Under the pieces are notes generated by a model, which saw nothing but the letters and a program-made list of their open reading frames with translations, made no database searches and was not told the origin of the DNA. A DNA stretch of 64,000 nucleotides, taken from NCBI GenBank assembly GCA_002811645.1, contig PDIP01000028.1, positions 192,828 through 256,827 of the forward strand, given 5' to 3'. Source of the stretch: Corallochytrium limacisporum (Eukaryota; Opisthokonta). Below are positions 9,983-20,890 of the stretch, piece by piece (within the stretch, counting starts at the first letter, position 1; the number at the start of each line of letters is the position of its first letter). Both the position numbers and the translations under genes were made by a program.

Positions 9983-12853
9983 AGGAACCGGGCAAATCCA
10001 GGCGAATAATCTGGAGTCTATTTTCGGGTACCAGAAACCGGGTCTCCATAGGGGCCCCAACCAGCTCTACGAATATTGATCTGTTTTGTGCATAAACCTT
10101 AGAAAATGGCTAGACACACAACTCTCACTCTCTGTCTCTCTACTACGAGACCTAAAGTGACGCCACAATTCTAACCTTGCAGTGGTGCCCCCCTCGGTGG
10201 GCAAGTAACCATGAATGGTACCTTTACGGAGGCCCGTTTCACTGGCGTTCCGTTAGTTGACTACTGTTCCGTGTTAACCATGTCTTTCGATGTGATTCCC
10301 AGTTCTTGACGTAAAGTGACGATGATGACGACGCTTGTGTCCACAAACATAGGCAAAACTGTCATTGACCGGCACGAATGTGAGAAAAGAAGTACTCTAT
10401 CAAACGATGAAAAGGCTGTCCCGTTCCCGTCCTGCATCATGTTTGACTGACTTGTCTCGAGTTGTGGTACAGATGTCATTGCTTTGATCTGCCCGATCAC
10501 TTCATTGCTGTGCATGTACGTAGTCAGTAATACAATCAACCTCCCACTAATAATCACGAGCGTTTCATCCGCGGCCGGGACGTGCATGCAAGCCAGCAAC
10601 TTTTTCATGCACACACAAAAAACACACGCCCCAGAGCAATAAATGAACTCCAACATCTCTCGCTGAATCTAAAGCCCAAAGAAAAAGAGGACGATGATGT
10701 ACGCCTGTCTGTGTCCTCGCCACAAAGAAAAAAAAATCCCACCACCGCCTTTGGCCCGTCCTTCTGTCTCCCTGTCTCTGTGTGTGCTTGTGTGTGTGTA
10801 TATATATACATGTGTAACTCTCTGTCTCGCTACAACTTGGGTCCACCCACACACTCCTTCTACGGATCTTTCCTTTCCCGTTCGAAATCTGGGCCACATG
10901 CAACACTTTGAACTCGCCTCTCCCCATCATTCGATACTTAATATACTGCAGTTGTTGAGAATGATTGCACCGTCAGGAGGATCCACCCCCCGGGGCACAT
11001 GCACATCGCCAGCATCCAATGTACTGGAGCGATGATGCACATGGGCAAGGGTACCGGCCGTGGATTCAGGCGGACTGTTTTAAGTATTGAAAGTATGGAC
11101 TCATGGCCACAGTCTCGGGGGCTAGCGCAAGGACCCTCTCTACAGAAAATCCGTGACACATCCTGCTCGAAATGATTTTTCAGTCCATTCATTATGTACG
11201 TAAGGCACGTCAGAAAATGTTCCACTCGACCGTTTTGGTACTCTCGTCTTCCTTTCTCTCACTACTCGCGTGTCCTCCTTGTCTTTTCCCCGATCTCTAT
11301 ACTGAAAAAATGGACCCCGTCCTGATAAAAAGTATCGTTCCCAAAGGACATCGCGGATCGCGGGTTCTTACTCGCCACCCACCCCGGGGCGCCTTCCTTT
11401 GCGCGGAGAATTTTCTTTCCCGTTTGTTTGGCATAGGAAACAACGGGGCAGAGTGGTGGTGGGCGGAGGAGACAAATCACAAAACAAAGAAAAAGAAAGG
11501 AAAAAGAAAGGAAAAAGAAAGGGGAAAGTATAAAAAGTGTTGTGGGTTGTTGCCGCGGGGTCGAGGGGACGATGGCCAGCCGCGTTGCAACGTCAAAAGG
11601 GAAGAGTGGGGTGTTTACTTGCTTTTGAAAAGGGGGGAGGTGGGGGGGGGAGAGAGCTGGACGTTTGTGTGGCTGGCCGGTGGTGGCTTTTGCCCCTTTT
11701 TGTTTTTACTTGGGGCTGGCTTGCTGCTCTGCTCTCATTCTTTCTTTCGGACCCGGGACAAAACCGAAAATTTAATTTGGTTTGGCTTGGCTTGGCAGCA
11801 GCAGCAGCAGCCACTGGTGCTCACCACCCAGCACCCCAGTAACCCCCCCCCGTCCTGGCTTTGACGTTGGTTCCTGGGTAGTCTCGGTTTTGTTTTTTTG
11901 TTTTTCCCCGCGCCCCGGTGTTTTCCTGCCCCCCCCCCCTTTTTTTCTTTGTCTTTGGTGGAAAATCGCTTGGAGACCCAGGGAAGAGGGGGGTGGGAGA
12001 CGACGGGTTGATTGGTTAATAGTGAAAGTACGGCATAGTCGGAGACTGATGGGAAAATTTGGAGTCGCGGTTGGCGGCTCGACCCTCCCCCCCCTCCCGG
12101 CCGGGGGGAGGAGGAGGAGGTGGGAGAGACCACCCACCAAAGGGAAAGAAGGGAAACCCGAACGGTAGGCACGATGATACCATCGCCTGCAGCGGCTGGA
12201 AATCAGATAGGTCCTACCAAATGTCAGAGCATATATTTTCATACTTAAACACCTACTAGAAAGATGAAAATGTGATAATATAGTACCCCCTCCTCTTCCC
12301 CAAACGCAGGGCTGATGGAAACAAGCAAAAGGGGGCCCCCGGTGAGAATGGCCTCTTTTTCGGTTACGGTGCTGCGTGCGTGGGTGGCGAACGATAGAAC
12401 GAAGAGCGGGGGTAGGCCAGCCACTACGGGGGCAGGTGCCCTGTTGCCAGAAATATGCGCGCACAGAGGAGAAAAAATAATAGCACATTTACTATCGCAA
12501 ATGGGGCAGAAAAACGATAGGTAAGTAAAAGAAGAGGGAAAAGTGGAAGAAAGAACGAGGAAAAGCAAAAGGAAGGGGAACGAAAAAAGAAAAAACCAAG
12601 GGCCAAATGGGCGGGCAGGGCAAGTCCACTCTGCACAGTGAGCAAAGATGGGAGTCAGTTTTTTCGCCCGGGGAAGTGGTAGTTTAGTAGCAGTAGTAAC
12701 TATAAAAAATCGGTGCCCGTTAGCACCGGTTGGCCCAGCCTTTTTTGGGCCTACTCCTTTAGACAGGACCAATGGCCCAAAAGAGCGAGAGAGAGAGCGC
12801 GGCAGGCCTCGATAAAGAAAACAGGAGGAGAGGGGGTGTGTGTGTGTGGACAC

Positions 12854-12872
12854 AGAGAGAGAGAGAGAGAGA
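12854..12872. repeat. (AG)n microsatellite
   Basis: A perfect AG run with a short GT run (about 12836-12848) just before it. Confidence 0.85.
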
Positions 12873-14180
12873 TTGCATGGTAGCTTTGCTATGAATAAAG
12901 TTTTTGCCTCGGTCCAACGACACCTATCCCACTCCCAGGGAGACGCGCTCCCAGCCCGAGATAGAAAAAGAAAAGCCAAAAAAAAAAAAAGTAAGTGACC
13001 CAAACGTTCTATAAGTTCACTACTACCAAATTTTCTTTCCAGCAAGGGCAAGGCCGCTGTTCGACTGACAACGTCCCATGGCAATGGAGGTCACTGATCA
13101 TCCTACTACTGGTCACACAGCGGATGGTCATCCAATCAACTTACTATTCAATAGCTAAGCAAGCATGCATGGTGTGTGAGGACAGCTTGGACTCATCACG
13201 CAGTTGCACGCCCCGGTGGTCATACACCCCTCGGGTTTGTTGTGGGTTGCTTTGCGGTCGGTATTGCCTGCGCACTCCTTTTACTATATACTTTCTTAGT
13301 CATTTCTACTACACTCGGTTATTTCTGAACCATCGCTGGGCATTTGATTGCCGAGCCCGGGCGTCATCCATGTATGACCGACCCACCATGGCCTGGCAGC
13401 ACTGGGCAGGCTTCTGCAATGTGACCACCACCACGGTCGGTCATTCAATCAAGCCACTCAGGTCACACCCACCGAAATCATTTTTCTTGATCAGCCAGAA
13501 CAGCAGTGTGTGTCTGTTGCCAGACAGTCTAAATCTAACGCACACACAGCAGCCACCACGGTTTTTTCTCGTTTTCTGGTCTTTGCCCTGCAGCAACCCC
13601 CTTCGTCCCGGCCGTCTTCGTTTAGCTTAAAACACCCACACACCCGCTACTTTCGTTCCTCAGACCCTCGGCCGGCCCCCGGTGTCCCACTGGCACGCAA
13701 GCGAGGAGCAAAAAGGTATGCAAGTCACCCCTCCTCCATCAGACAAGCACGACACGCAGTCACGGCGTACGGGCCTCTCATCACGACACGGGGGGTTAGG
13801 GGACGGACCGGACCGCCCAGTGAAATAGACAAACCACGGGGAAGGGGGGGGGGCCTGCAGCCAGCCAGCGAAGGTGAGGCCAATGACAAAGAAGGGGGGG
13901 GGTGTGAGGGAGGAGGAGGAGGAGACAGGAGCAGCAGCAATAGCTCGTTCGGTCCGCTACACACTGCTCTTCTCCGACGGCACCGCCCGGTGTAAAAAAA
14001 AACACATGGCATGCTACGCATGATATTAATTTATTATAATGAATGTACGGCAAATATTCGACGCGATTTAACGCCTATGAATGGAATGCTGAAATTTGAG
14101 CCTCCATGTGGGATTGGCAGTTGGACCGTGATAATAGATCTTACTGCTGCCCGACAAGTGCCCAGTGAACCCGGGAAATG

Positions 14181-14199
14181 CACACACACACACACACAC
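14181..14199. repeat. (CA)n microsatellite
   Basis: Nineteen bases of alternating C and A in intergenic DNA. Confidence 0.85.
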
Positions 14200-14421
14200 C
14201 GCGCTCTCTCATCGTGCAAGGGGGGGACGAGAAATGACAAGAAAGTGGTAGTTGCACATTTCAGATTGTGTCATCCATTAACTATGGCCGTGGTGGCACG
14301 GTGAATGGCTCTCTTTCTCTTCTTTCACGTCCGGGTTTGCTTTTTTCTGCGTGGGCCCTGCGTACGACACACGCGGGTTGTGTACATACCGCTGCGTCCA
14401 ATTCTTCCCCTTCTCGGCAAA

Positions 14422-14483
14422 CCCCCCCCCCCCCCCCCCCCCCCGGGGGGGGGGGGAGGGGGGGGGGGGGGGGGGGGGGGGGG
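14422..14483. repeat. C23-G12-A-G26 homopolymer palindrome
   Basis: Twenty-three C are followed directly by twelve G, one A and twenty-six G. This is the largest of the C(n)G(n) blocks in the window. It can fold on itself, and either strand could form G-quadruplex or i-motif structures. Its exact length is doubtful because such runs are hard to sequence. Confidence 0.85.
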
Positions 14484-15447
14484 TGTTTGGCTGGTTGGCT
14501 GGTTTGGTGTTGTTTTTTTGCTGTGTATATCAAATATATGGTTTGTTTGTGTGTTATTTAAAAATGAAAACAAAACAAGGGGGTTTATTTTTTGCCAGTG
14601 TTCACAATATATTGATAGAGGAACAGGGAAAAAAATTGGACAAAAATCTTGAGAAGGAAGAAAAAGCAATTGCATATATATAGTAGGTACGACCATAGTG
14701 AAGAAAAAGAAAAACACTTTACCGAGTTGTCCGAAGTTTTGTCCAATATGCTTCTCTCTGCACATCACGGGTTTTCACAACCTAATATTTCACGGTACCC
14801 AACACCGCCGGCATATCATGTCTTCTAGAGAGGGACGTGTGTATTACAAGGAGTTTATTTTTTTCTTCAGCAGGTCAGCTAACCAGGCCTGAATCGGGCT
14901 CGGGGGAAAGGCAGGTAGTACCACCACGGAGAAATCTGGATCTAAGTTACTCCGGGGGTCGTGTTATGCGCAGTGCATTCCAATAGCCAACTCGGCAGTA
15001 TTCTCCATAGGACCATGCCAGTGGGGTGGTGTGTCATTGTCATGTCGGGAGACATGCACACCCCCGTCTGTCAGAAGAATTTCCTTAAGGAACGTTCTCG
15101 TCCCCCTTTCGGGCCTGTGTAGAGTGACGATTATTTGGCCCCTGTGTGGCAATGGATTTTTTGGTTGGGTGGGTGTGTGTTATTTTCGGCTGACCGAGGA
15201 AAGAAAACAGACTCCGTTGGTTCGTGCCCACAGCCCCCCCCCCACAACCTTCGCCCCGGGAAGAGAGTGAGGGTTTTACTGCCTTTGCCTTCGGTGAAGG
15301 AGTCGGTCAAATGTCTCCTTGGTTGTCGGTCACACAATGTTCTACGGTGAATACGTTTAATATGCGTAAAAAAAAACAAATGAAGCAAATGAGAACCGAA
15401 CGAACAGGTGATTAGCGCACGGTCTCCACTTGGCCTCTCTGCTGACA

Positions 15448-15449
<2 letters not shown>

Positions 15450-15510
<61 letters not shown>
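15450..15510. repeat. (CT)30 microsatellite
   Basis: Sixty-one bases of uninterrupted CT dinucleotides. The Ser/Leu and Arg/Glu open frames on both strands here are by-products of this repeat. Confidence 0.95.
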
Positions 15511-15512
<2 letters not shown>

Positions 15513-17926
15513 CGCCCGCCTCCTTTGGCCCGGCCGGGGTGGTGGTGGCTGGTATTTCCTTGCTTGCTGCCCTCTCCACCAAGTCGCGGGGCCCCTGCTC
15601 TCCGTCCCGCAGGAATGTCGTTTTGGCTCAAACGCATCCCCCATTATGAATCGCTATAGTGAATGTATATACTAAGTTCTGACCTCGTCTCGGTCATGGA
15701 CATTTTGACCTCATGATATTTTCTGAATTTTTTTCTTTTGGTCGGTGCGATACGACAGGAATGCTGGGGACCCCGATAATGAAACCCCGGGGGTGGTGGT
15801 GCACCTCGGTGTCGTCAGGGGATGGGCCGTGTCGCATATAGTGGTAATTGCAATAACACAGCTGGCAATATTTTCTTCTGGTGCATCACACCACCGCCTC
15901 AACCTCCGCCTTGTCTCCGAGTTTTCTGGGTCCCGTTGGATTTTTTTTTCTTCTCTTTTTTTTTTTTTTGGTTTTGATTTCCCTGGTGTCTGTCTGGTCT
16001 CTGGTGAACCCCCAAACCCCGGGGGACCCCACTTCCTTCGCTGTTCTTCCCCATTTAGCCACTACCAGTGCCGCCGCACCTTACCCCCCGGAGCCCTTCC
16101 CAGCCCACCCCTCGTTCTCCGGCAGCGCCCCCCCCCCTCCTCTCTCCGGGCGCTGTGGTAGGGGAGGGGGGGCCTCTCCTCCCGGGTAATCTCTTCGTTC
16201 TCTGTCCGGACTGTTGATTGATCCTTGACATCGATCCGACATTCCCTCACGAGCGCCAAAAATACAGCGATGAATGGAAGAAGGAAGAACTCCAGGGGGT
16301 AGAGGGAGGAAGACGACAACACAAAAGACACCTAATCGATGGCGGCCGTAGTAGCGCTTTCGCTGCACCTGGCTGCTGCTGCCATCGTTGCTCGCTTGGC
16401 TCGCTCATCTTTCGCTAATCTCTCGTTCGGCGCTTCTGTGTCCACCGCCTTCTCCCTTGCCCCCGCCCCTCTCTCTGTCGTCGTCTCTCGTTATCTCTGA
16501 CCGGTGGTGTGGGGGCCGCTTCGTTCTCTCTCTCCGTTGCCCTTCCTTCAATATTTGGATGCCTCTCCCTCTTTTGCCAGTGTGTATGTGTTAGGATCTT
16601 CTCTCCATGACATGGTTGTAAGGGTACACACGGATGGATGATGGTACGCAACGCAGACCCTCATTTTTGTGTGCTTCATTCTTGGAGCGGTATGGACACC
16701 GGGCATGGTGCCAACAGTACCACCCGGAGGTTTGCGCGTACCGAACATACTGGACAAATGTCCCGTACTGAAACATGTGTATACTTGGATATAGAGAGAG
16801 AGAGAACGAGAGCGCGAGGTGCGAAGCTCTCTCTCTGTTAACATTTGCCAAGAACGATAACGAAGAAAAGCGAGGGCTCTCTTAACTTGAGCCGGACCGG
16901 AGAAGTGTTGGGGGAGGGGGAGAGGAGAAAGGGGGGGAGGGTGGGGAGGGACACACACACTGTGCGGTATGGTACTTTGTCACCGTCCCTGGCTCCACCA
17001 CCCAACCCACCCACTCCCCAGGCTCGCTCGCTCTCTCCCTGTTTTGCTAACCCCGCTCACCCCGAACGGGGGCCGTCCCTCCCTCTTCCCCATCCATCCA
17101 TCCAATCCTCTTCGACCGCTCATGCCTCTTGCCCTCCCCCTGTCTCTCTCCCCCCCCTCCCTCTTTGCCCCCTGTGCTGACGAGTTGGCTCATTATCCTC
17201 CCATCCGTACTGTCTCCATTGTCAATTGCTTCTTTCCTTTGGTCATATTTTTTTTTGCCAGTTCGGCTCGTTTGGTGCCCTAGAATAGAAAAAATGAAGA
17301 AAATTTGAGCAAAACGGGCAGAGAGACACACGCAGGGAGAGGGTATGTGCGGATATCGAAGAAATCTTTTCGTCCGTGCAGTATGTTCACACCGTCGGTG
17401 ACAAGACAAGAACTATCTGCAGAGGGTACCAAAAATTTTCCTGGATGGCCCCTTGGCTCGTGTTGTGTTTTTTTTTGGCATGCGTTTCGGATTTTCTTTC
17501 TCCCTCTCTCCCTTTTTTGGGGGATTGCGTGAACCTTTTGCCTGTCGAGGGTCCTGCCGTGGTGCTTGCTCACAGTTAGTCTATCACTTCCCCTGCTCTC
17601 CTCTCTTCAGTTTTTTTCTCTGTTTTATTTAATTTTCTTCTCTGCTCTGCTCCTCTCTCTCTCCCTCTCTCTCTCTCCCCCCTTCCTCCTCCACACCCAC
17701 ACACACCCCCCCCACCGCACCTTTCGTGGCCGTACCTCCTCCCTTCGTCTCTCAAGCCCCCCTTCCATAACTGTTTCTCCCATTGATTTTATACGCTCAT
17801 TTCATTGCCTGAGAGGGAAAGGAAGGAAAGAACGCGGGGGGTGGGGTGGTGAGCGAGGGAAGGGGGGGGGAGGGGGAATGGGGGCAAAGGCGAAACAAAA
17901 AATGACACACAAAAAAGAATAATTAA

Positions 17927-17976
17927 GAGAGAGAGAGAGAGAGAGAGAGGAGGGGAAGAGGCGAAAGAGAGAGAGC

Positions 17977-18038
<62 letters not shown>

Positions 18039-18070
18039 GGGAAGAGGCGAAAGAGAGAGAGCAAAAGAGA
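17927..18070. repeat. GA tract with a duplicated interruption
   Basis: Long (GA)n runs are interrupted twice by the same segment, which begins GAGGAGGGGAAGAGGCGAAA and ends GCAAAAGAGA (about 17948-17984 and 18034-18070). This is a tandem duplication of about 86 bases inside a polypurine tract. The preceding 200 bases (17580-17780) are CT-rich, so purine and pyrimidine swap strands in this interval. Confidence 0.85.
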
Positions 18071-18943
18071 AGAAAATAAAAGGAAGAGGGAAGAGGAGGA
18101 GGAGGGGGGGAGGCCCCTCTGGCTTTCGCGTCGTTTGCTGGACACAGCTTCTTGCTTGCTGCTCTTTGCTTGCACAGGGTTTTGCCCAAAAAGTGTTTTT
18201 TTTCTTGGGTCCTCCAAGGCCACGTCCTAGCTGTCATTCATGACCCGGTCCTTTGTCTTTCTCCGTCGGTTTTGACATTTGCGTTTCGTCGTTATTCTGG
18301 GAATTGATTGACTATTTTGTTCACCACAAGTCATCCGGCTTTTGGTTTTTTTTTTAGGATTCCATTGTCGGAATGTAATTGTATTGGAACCTATGGTTTC
18401 TGCTTTCACGAAGACATTTGTGTCACAGGTTCGTACTAGCAAAGAGAAGGTACATCAAACCTTGGGGTCCCAAAGGTCAGCTGATCCTTGGGCATGCATC
18501 AACGTTTACCATTAACAGGGTGAGAGCTAGAACAAACCAAGGGAACCAACAGCAGAACCAGACAAAGGACCACAAATCTTGGTTTAGCATTTGCAATCCT
18601 TTTTTGCTTTCATTTTTCTTAACACACCACTACCTTACGGAACCGACTATCAGGGGACAAGTTTTTGTTGCACGAGCAAGAGAATGCTGTAAACTTTTCT
18701 TTCGTGTTTTGAGTAGCCAGCATTTCATTTTCTTATTCCATATTTCGGTTTTACGCCAAACAGATTTTGTAAAGAATTCTGACATCTTGTTGAAACTTTG
18801 TACCGGGACTTAAGTCAAGGTTTGACAGCGCCTAACGCAGGAGTACATATCCGCCTAAAGAAGAGAGGAGACGGAGTGAAGTACAGAACTCTTCTCCCAC
18901 ATACACAACAACAACAGACAGAACAGAACAGACAGACAAAACA

Positions 18944-20548
18944 ATGACAGCGGAGTCTTTGCTGAAGTTTGTCTACCGCCTCAATGGTCAAGACACCCGC
19001 AAGAAGCGCGGACCGAAGCCCAAGCGCCAGCAAGGGGAAGGCACCAGCAGCAGTGCCGCCGCATCAAGTTCAGCAGCGGGTGGTGCAGGGGGTTCTGGTA
19101 GTAAACCTTCTCCCACCCGTGGCTCACAGCCCCAGGTTGATGCCCTCAACGATCTGCCCATGTTCAACGTTGACGTCCCTCCGGAGTACTCCTCCCGTAT
19201 GGGCCGCAGATCTTCTCTCCCCGTCCACGCCATGCCCCATGGAGCCCTGGGCATCCCTGGCCACGTAGGAAGTTCAAACCTGGCCGGTGGAAAGTCGTCG
19301 CCTTATCTGCGCACTCCCCACCACAAGATGAGGCGCAGCGGCAGCGGCGCCCTGAACGAAGACACCGACACCTCTTCCAACGAAGTCCTCGGAAAGATGC
19401 CCGAAGGCGGTATCAACCCTGCCTACCACGCCCGTCGCCGTAGTTCCTTGGTCGCGGGCATGCCCATGGGACTGCCACTTGCCACCGGTTCGGGCGGAGA
19501 CCTGTCCGAAGGAGCGGGCAGTGCCAGCAACATGACGGAATACGAAGCTATGCTCTCTCGCGCGCAGGAGGGCTTGACCGGCGCCAGCGGTGACCACCAC
19601 CACGAAGAGGCACGTGATACGCTCGGAAACATGGGACGAAGCAATGGAGCAGGACCAAGCCCCATGGACCACTTGCCGCCGGGCTTTATGGGAGGCCGTC
19701 GCCACTCTGTGGCTGGACCTTATGCGGAAGGGGTGATTATGGACGAAGAGTTCAAGATGATGGCAGCACAGCAGCACGAGTACCTCTCCCAGGTGCGCAA
19801 ACTGGACCACATGCAGCTCCAAGACGCCACCAGAACCTCGTCCAGCGGACACATTAGTCCGTCCCAGTCTGGAACTGCACTGGGTCAAGTCGTCGAAGAG
19901 GACCTCAACGGCGGCAACGTAAGCCAGGACCAGATCTCTGCAGCGCTCAAGATTCACCGCCAGCGCATGCTCTTGGAGGGCCAGCAACATCAGGCCGTGC
20001 TGGATGCACAGTTCAGTGCCCTGGAGGCTGAGCAGGGTCCTGGACCTGTAAAGAAGGGCAAACAGCGCTCGGCGGCAGGATCTGGAGCGGACCTCTCACG
20101 GCAGCACAGCGGTGTGGGCGCTCCTGGAAGCAATCCTTCCCTCCGTTCCGAGCAGAGCTACCACTCCGTCGCCAGTCCCAACGGCAGTGCGACCGAGCAG
20201 CAGCAGTTCCACCAGCCCTCAAACATGCAGCAGGCCCAGGCAGCGGCCGTCGCGGCTCAGCAGCAGCAGCAGCAGTTTATGCGGCAACAACAGGCCGCCC
20301 AAGCCGCGGCTCAGGCCGCAGCTGCCGGCGGAGCACCTCTAGGACAGCCTGCGATGGACGACAATGACGAGCTCATGCGTATGTTGAATGGAACCGCACC
20401 CGTCCCTGCCGGCAATGGCGCGCAAGGGGGCGACGTCCTAGATGACATTTTTGAGTTTCTCGGAGACAAGGAGTGCCGGAATTACGGGGACAATCCCCTG
20501 ACAAACGCACAGCACATGCAGAATCGGGGGCACATGGCAGAGCTATGA
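18944..20548 (+). CDS. Low-complexity Gln/Ala-rich protein with RRxS sites, 534 aa
   Basis: A single-exon gene with ATG context ACAAAACAATGA after a CA-rich leader. I recognise no family. Residues 1-12 form a short hydrophobic helix-like start; residues 18-28 are a basic patch (KKRGPKPKR) that could be a nuclear signal or an AT-hook-like element. Basophilic phosphosite motifs recur: GRRSSLP (87-93), RRSGS (130-134), ARRRSSLV (163-170) and GRRHSV (251-256), the kind of sites used by PKA or 14-3-3 proteins. From about 400 to 470 the chain is Gln- and Ala-rich. The last 60 residues contain an acidic-hydrophobic element, DVLDDIFEFLGD, resembling an activation domain. The reading as a phospho-regulated nuclear coactivator is inference only. 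It is convergent with the reductase gene at 20891-22003. Confidence 0.75.
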   Translation: MTAESLLKFVYRLNGQDTRKKRGPKPKRQQGEGTSSSAAASSSAAGGAGGSGSKPSPTRGSQPQVDALNDLPMFNVDVPPEYSSRMGRRSSLPVHAMPHGALGIPGHVGSSNLAGGKSSPYLRTPHHKMRRSGSGALNEDTDTSSNEVLGKMPEGGINPAYHARRRSSLVAGMPMGLPLATGSGGDLSEGAGSASNMTEYEAMLSRAQEGLTGASGDHHHEEARDTLGNMGRSNGAGPSPMDHLPPGFMGGRRHSVAGPYAEGVIMDEEFKMMAAQQHEYLSQVRKLDHMQLQDATRTSSSGHISPSQSGTALGQVVEEDLNGGNVSQDQISAALKIHRQRMLLEGQQHQAVLDAQFSALEAEQGPGPVKKGKQRSAAGSGADLSRQHSGVGAPGSNPSLRSEQSYHSVASPNGSATEQQQFHQPSNMQQAQAAAVAAQQQQQQFMRQQQAAQAAAQAAAAGGAPLGQPAMDDNDELMRMLNGTAPVPAGNGAQGGDVLDDIFEFLGDKECRNYGDNPLTNAQHMQNRGHMAEL

Positions 20549-20890
20549 TCTGTTTTTAAAAACCTTTTATGAAATCGAAAAAGCCAATGAGCCACTTCAT
20601 CTTGTCCCTTTTGTCAACAAGAATATCAAGCTAACAAACCCACAACTCACAACAGAAAAAAGGACCCCCAAAAAAAGCCAAATCGTACAATACCATAACC
20701 TACTTGTTTTACATCTCTCACCTTTGCGGCCTTTTAATTATATCTGCTTTTTTCTTAAAATAGGGGTGTTGGTCACAAATAACCACACTGTCACTGGTGA
20801 TTACGTTGTGGTATTGGCAGTGCTGGTGACCGTGGAGAATTCACACGAGGCACGAAAGCACAAGAGACTAGGGTTACAAACTTTTTGAAT
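20549..20890. other. Convergent 3' intergenic spacer
   Basis: This spacer lies between two convergent stop codons. It is A/T-richer than the genes and holds no ORF of interest. No canonical AATAAA is evident for either gene. Confidence 0.6.

Larger units (their letters stand above)
9983..18943. other. Nine-kilobase gene-poor, simple-sequence-rich region
   Basis: I find no protein gene or structural RNA that I can defend. The many open frames here are long runs of Pro, Ser, Leu or Gly encoded by C/G homopolymers and GA/CT tracts, and none shows a family motif. Notable content: G-rich purine blocks at 11460-11650, a C12 run near 11928, (AG)n at 12854-12872, the C23G12AG26 block at 14422-14483, (CT)30 at 15450-15510, CT-rich 17580-17780 followed by GA-rich 17810-18120, and several short CA/GT repeats. 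The last 150 bases, before the ATG at 18944, are CA-rich and look like a 5' leader. Confidence 0.6.

Noticed and set aside
12245-13084. 279-codon minus-strand open frame
   Set aside because: Leu/Ser/Phe-rich by composition, crosses GA and GT microsatellites and has no family motif.
15131-15675. Overlapping frames rich in Arg-Glu or Leu-Ser repeats
   Set aside because: They are direct translations of the (CT)30 microsatellite.
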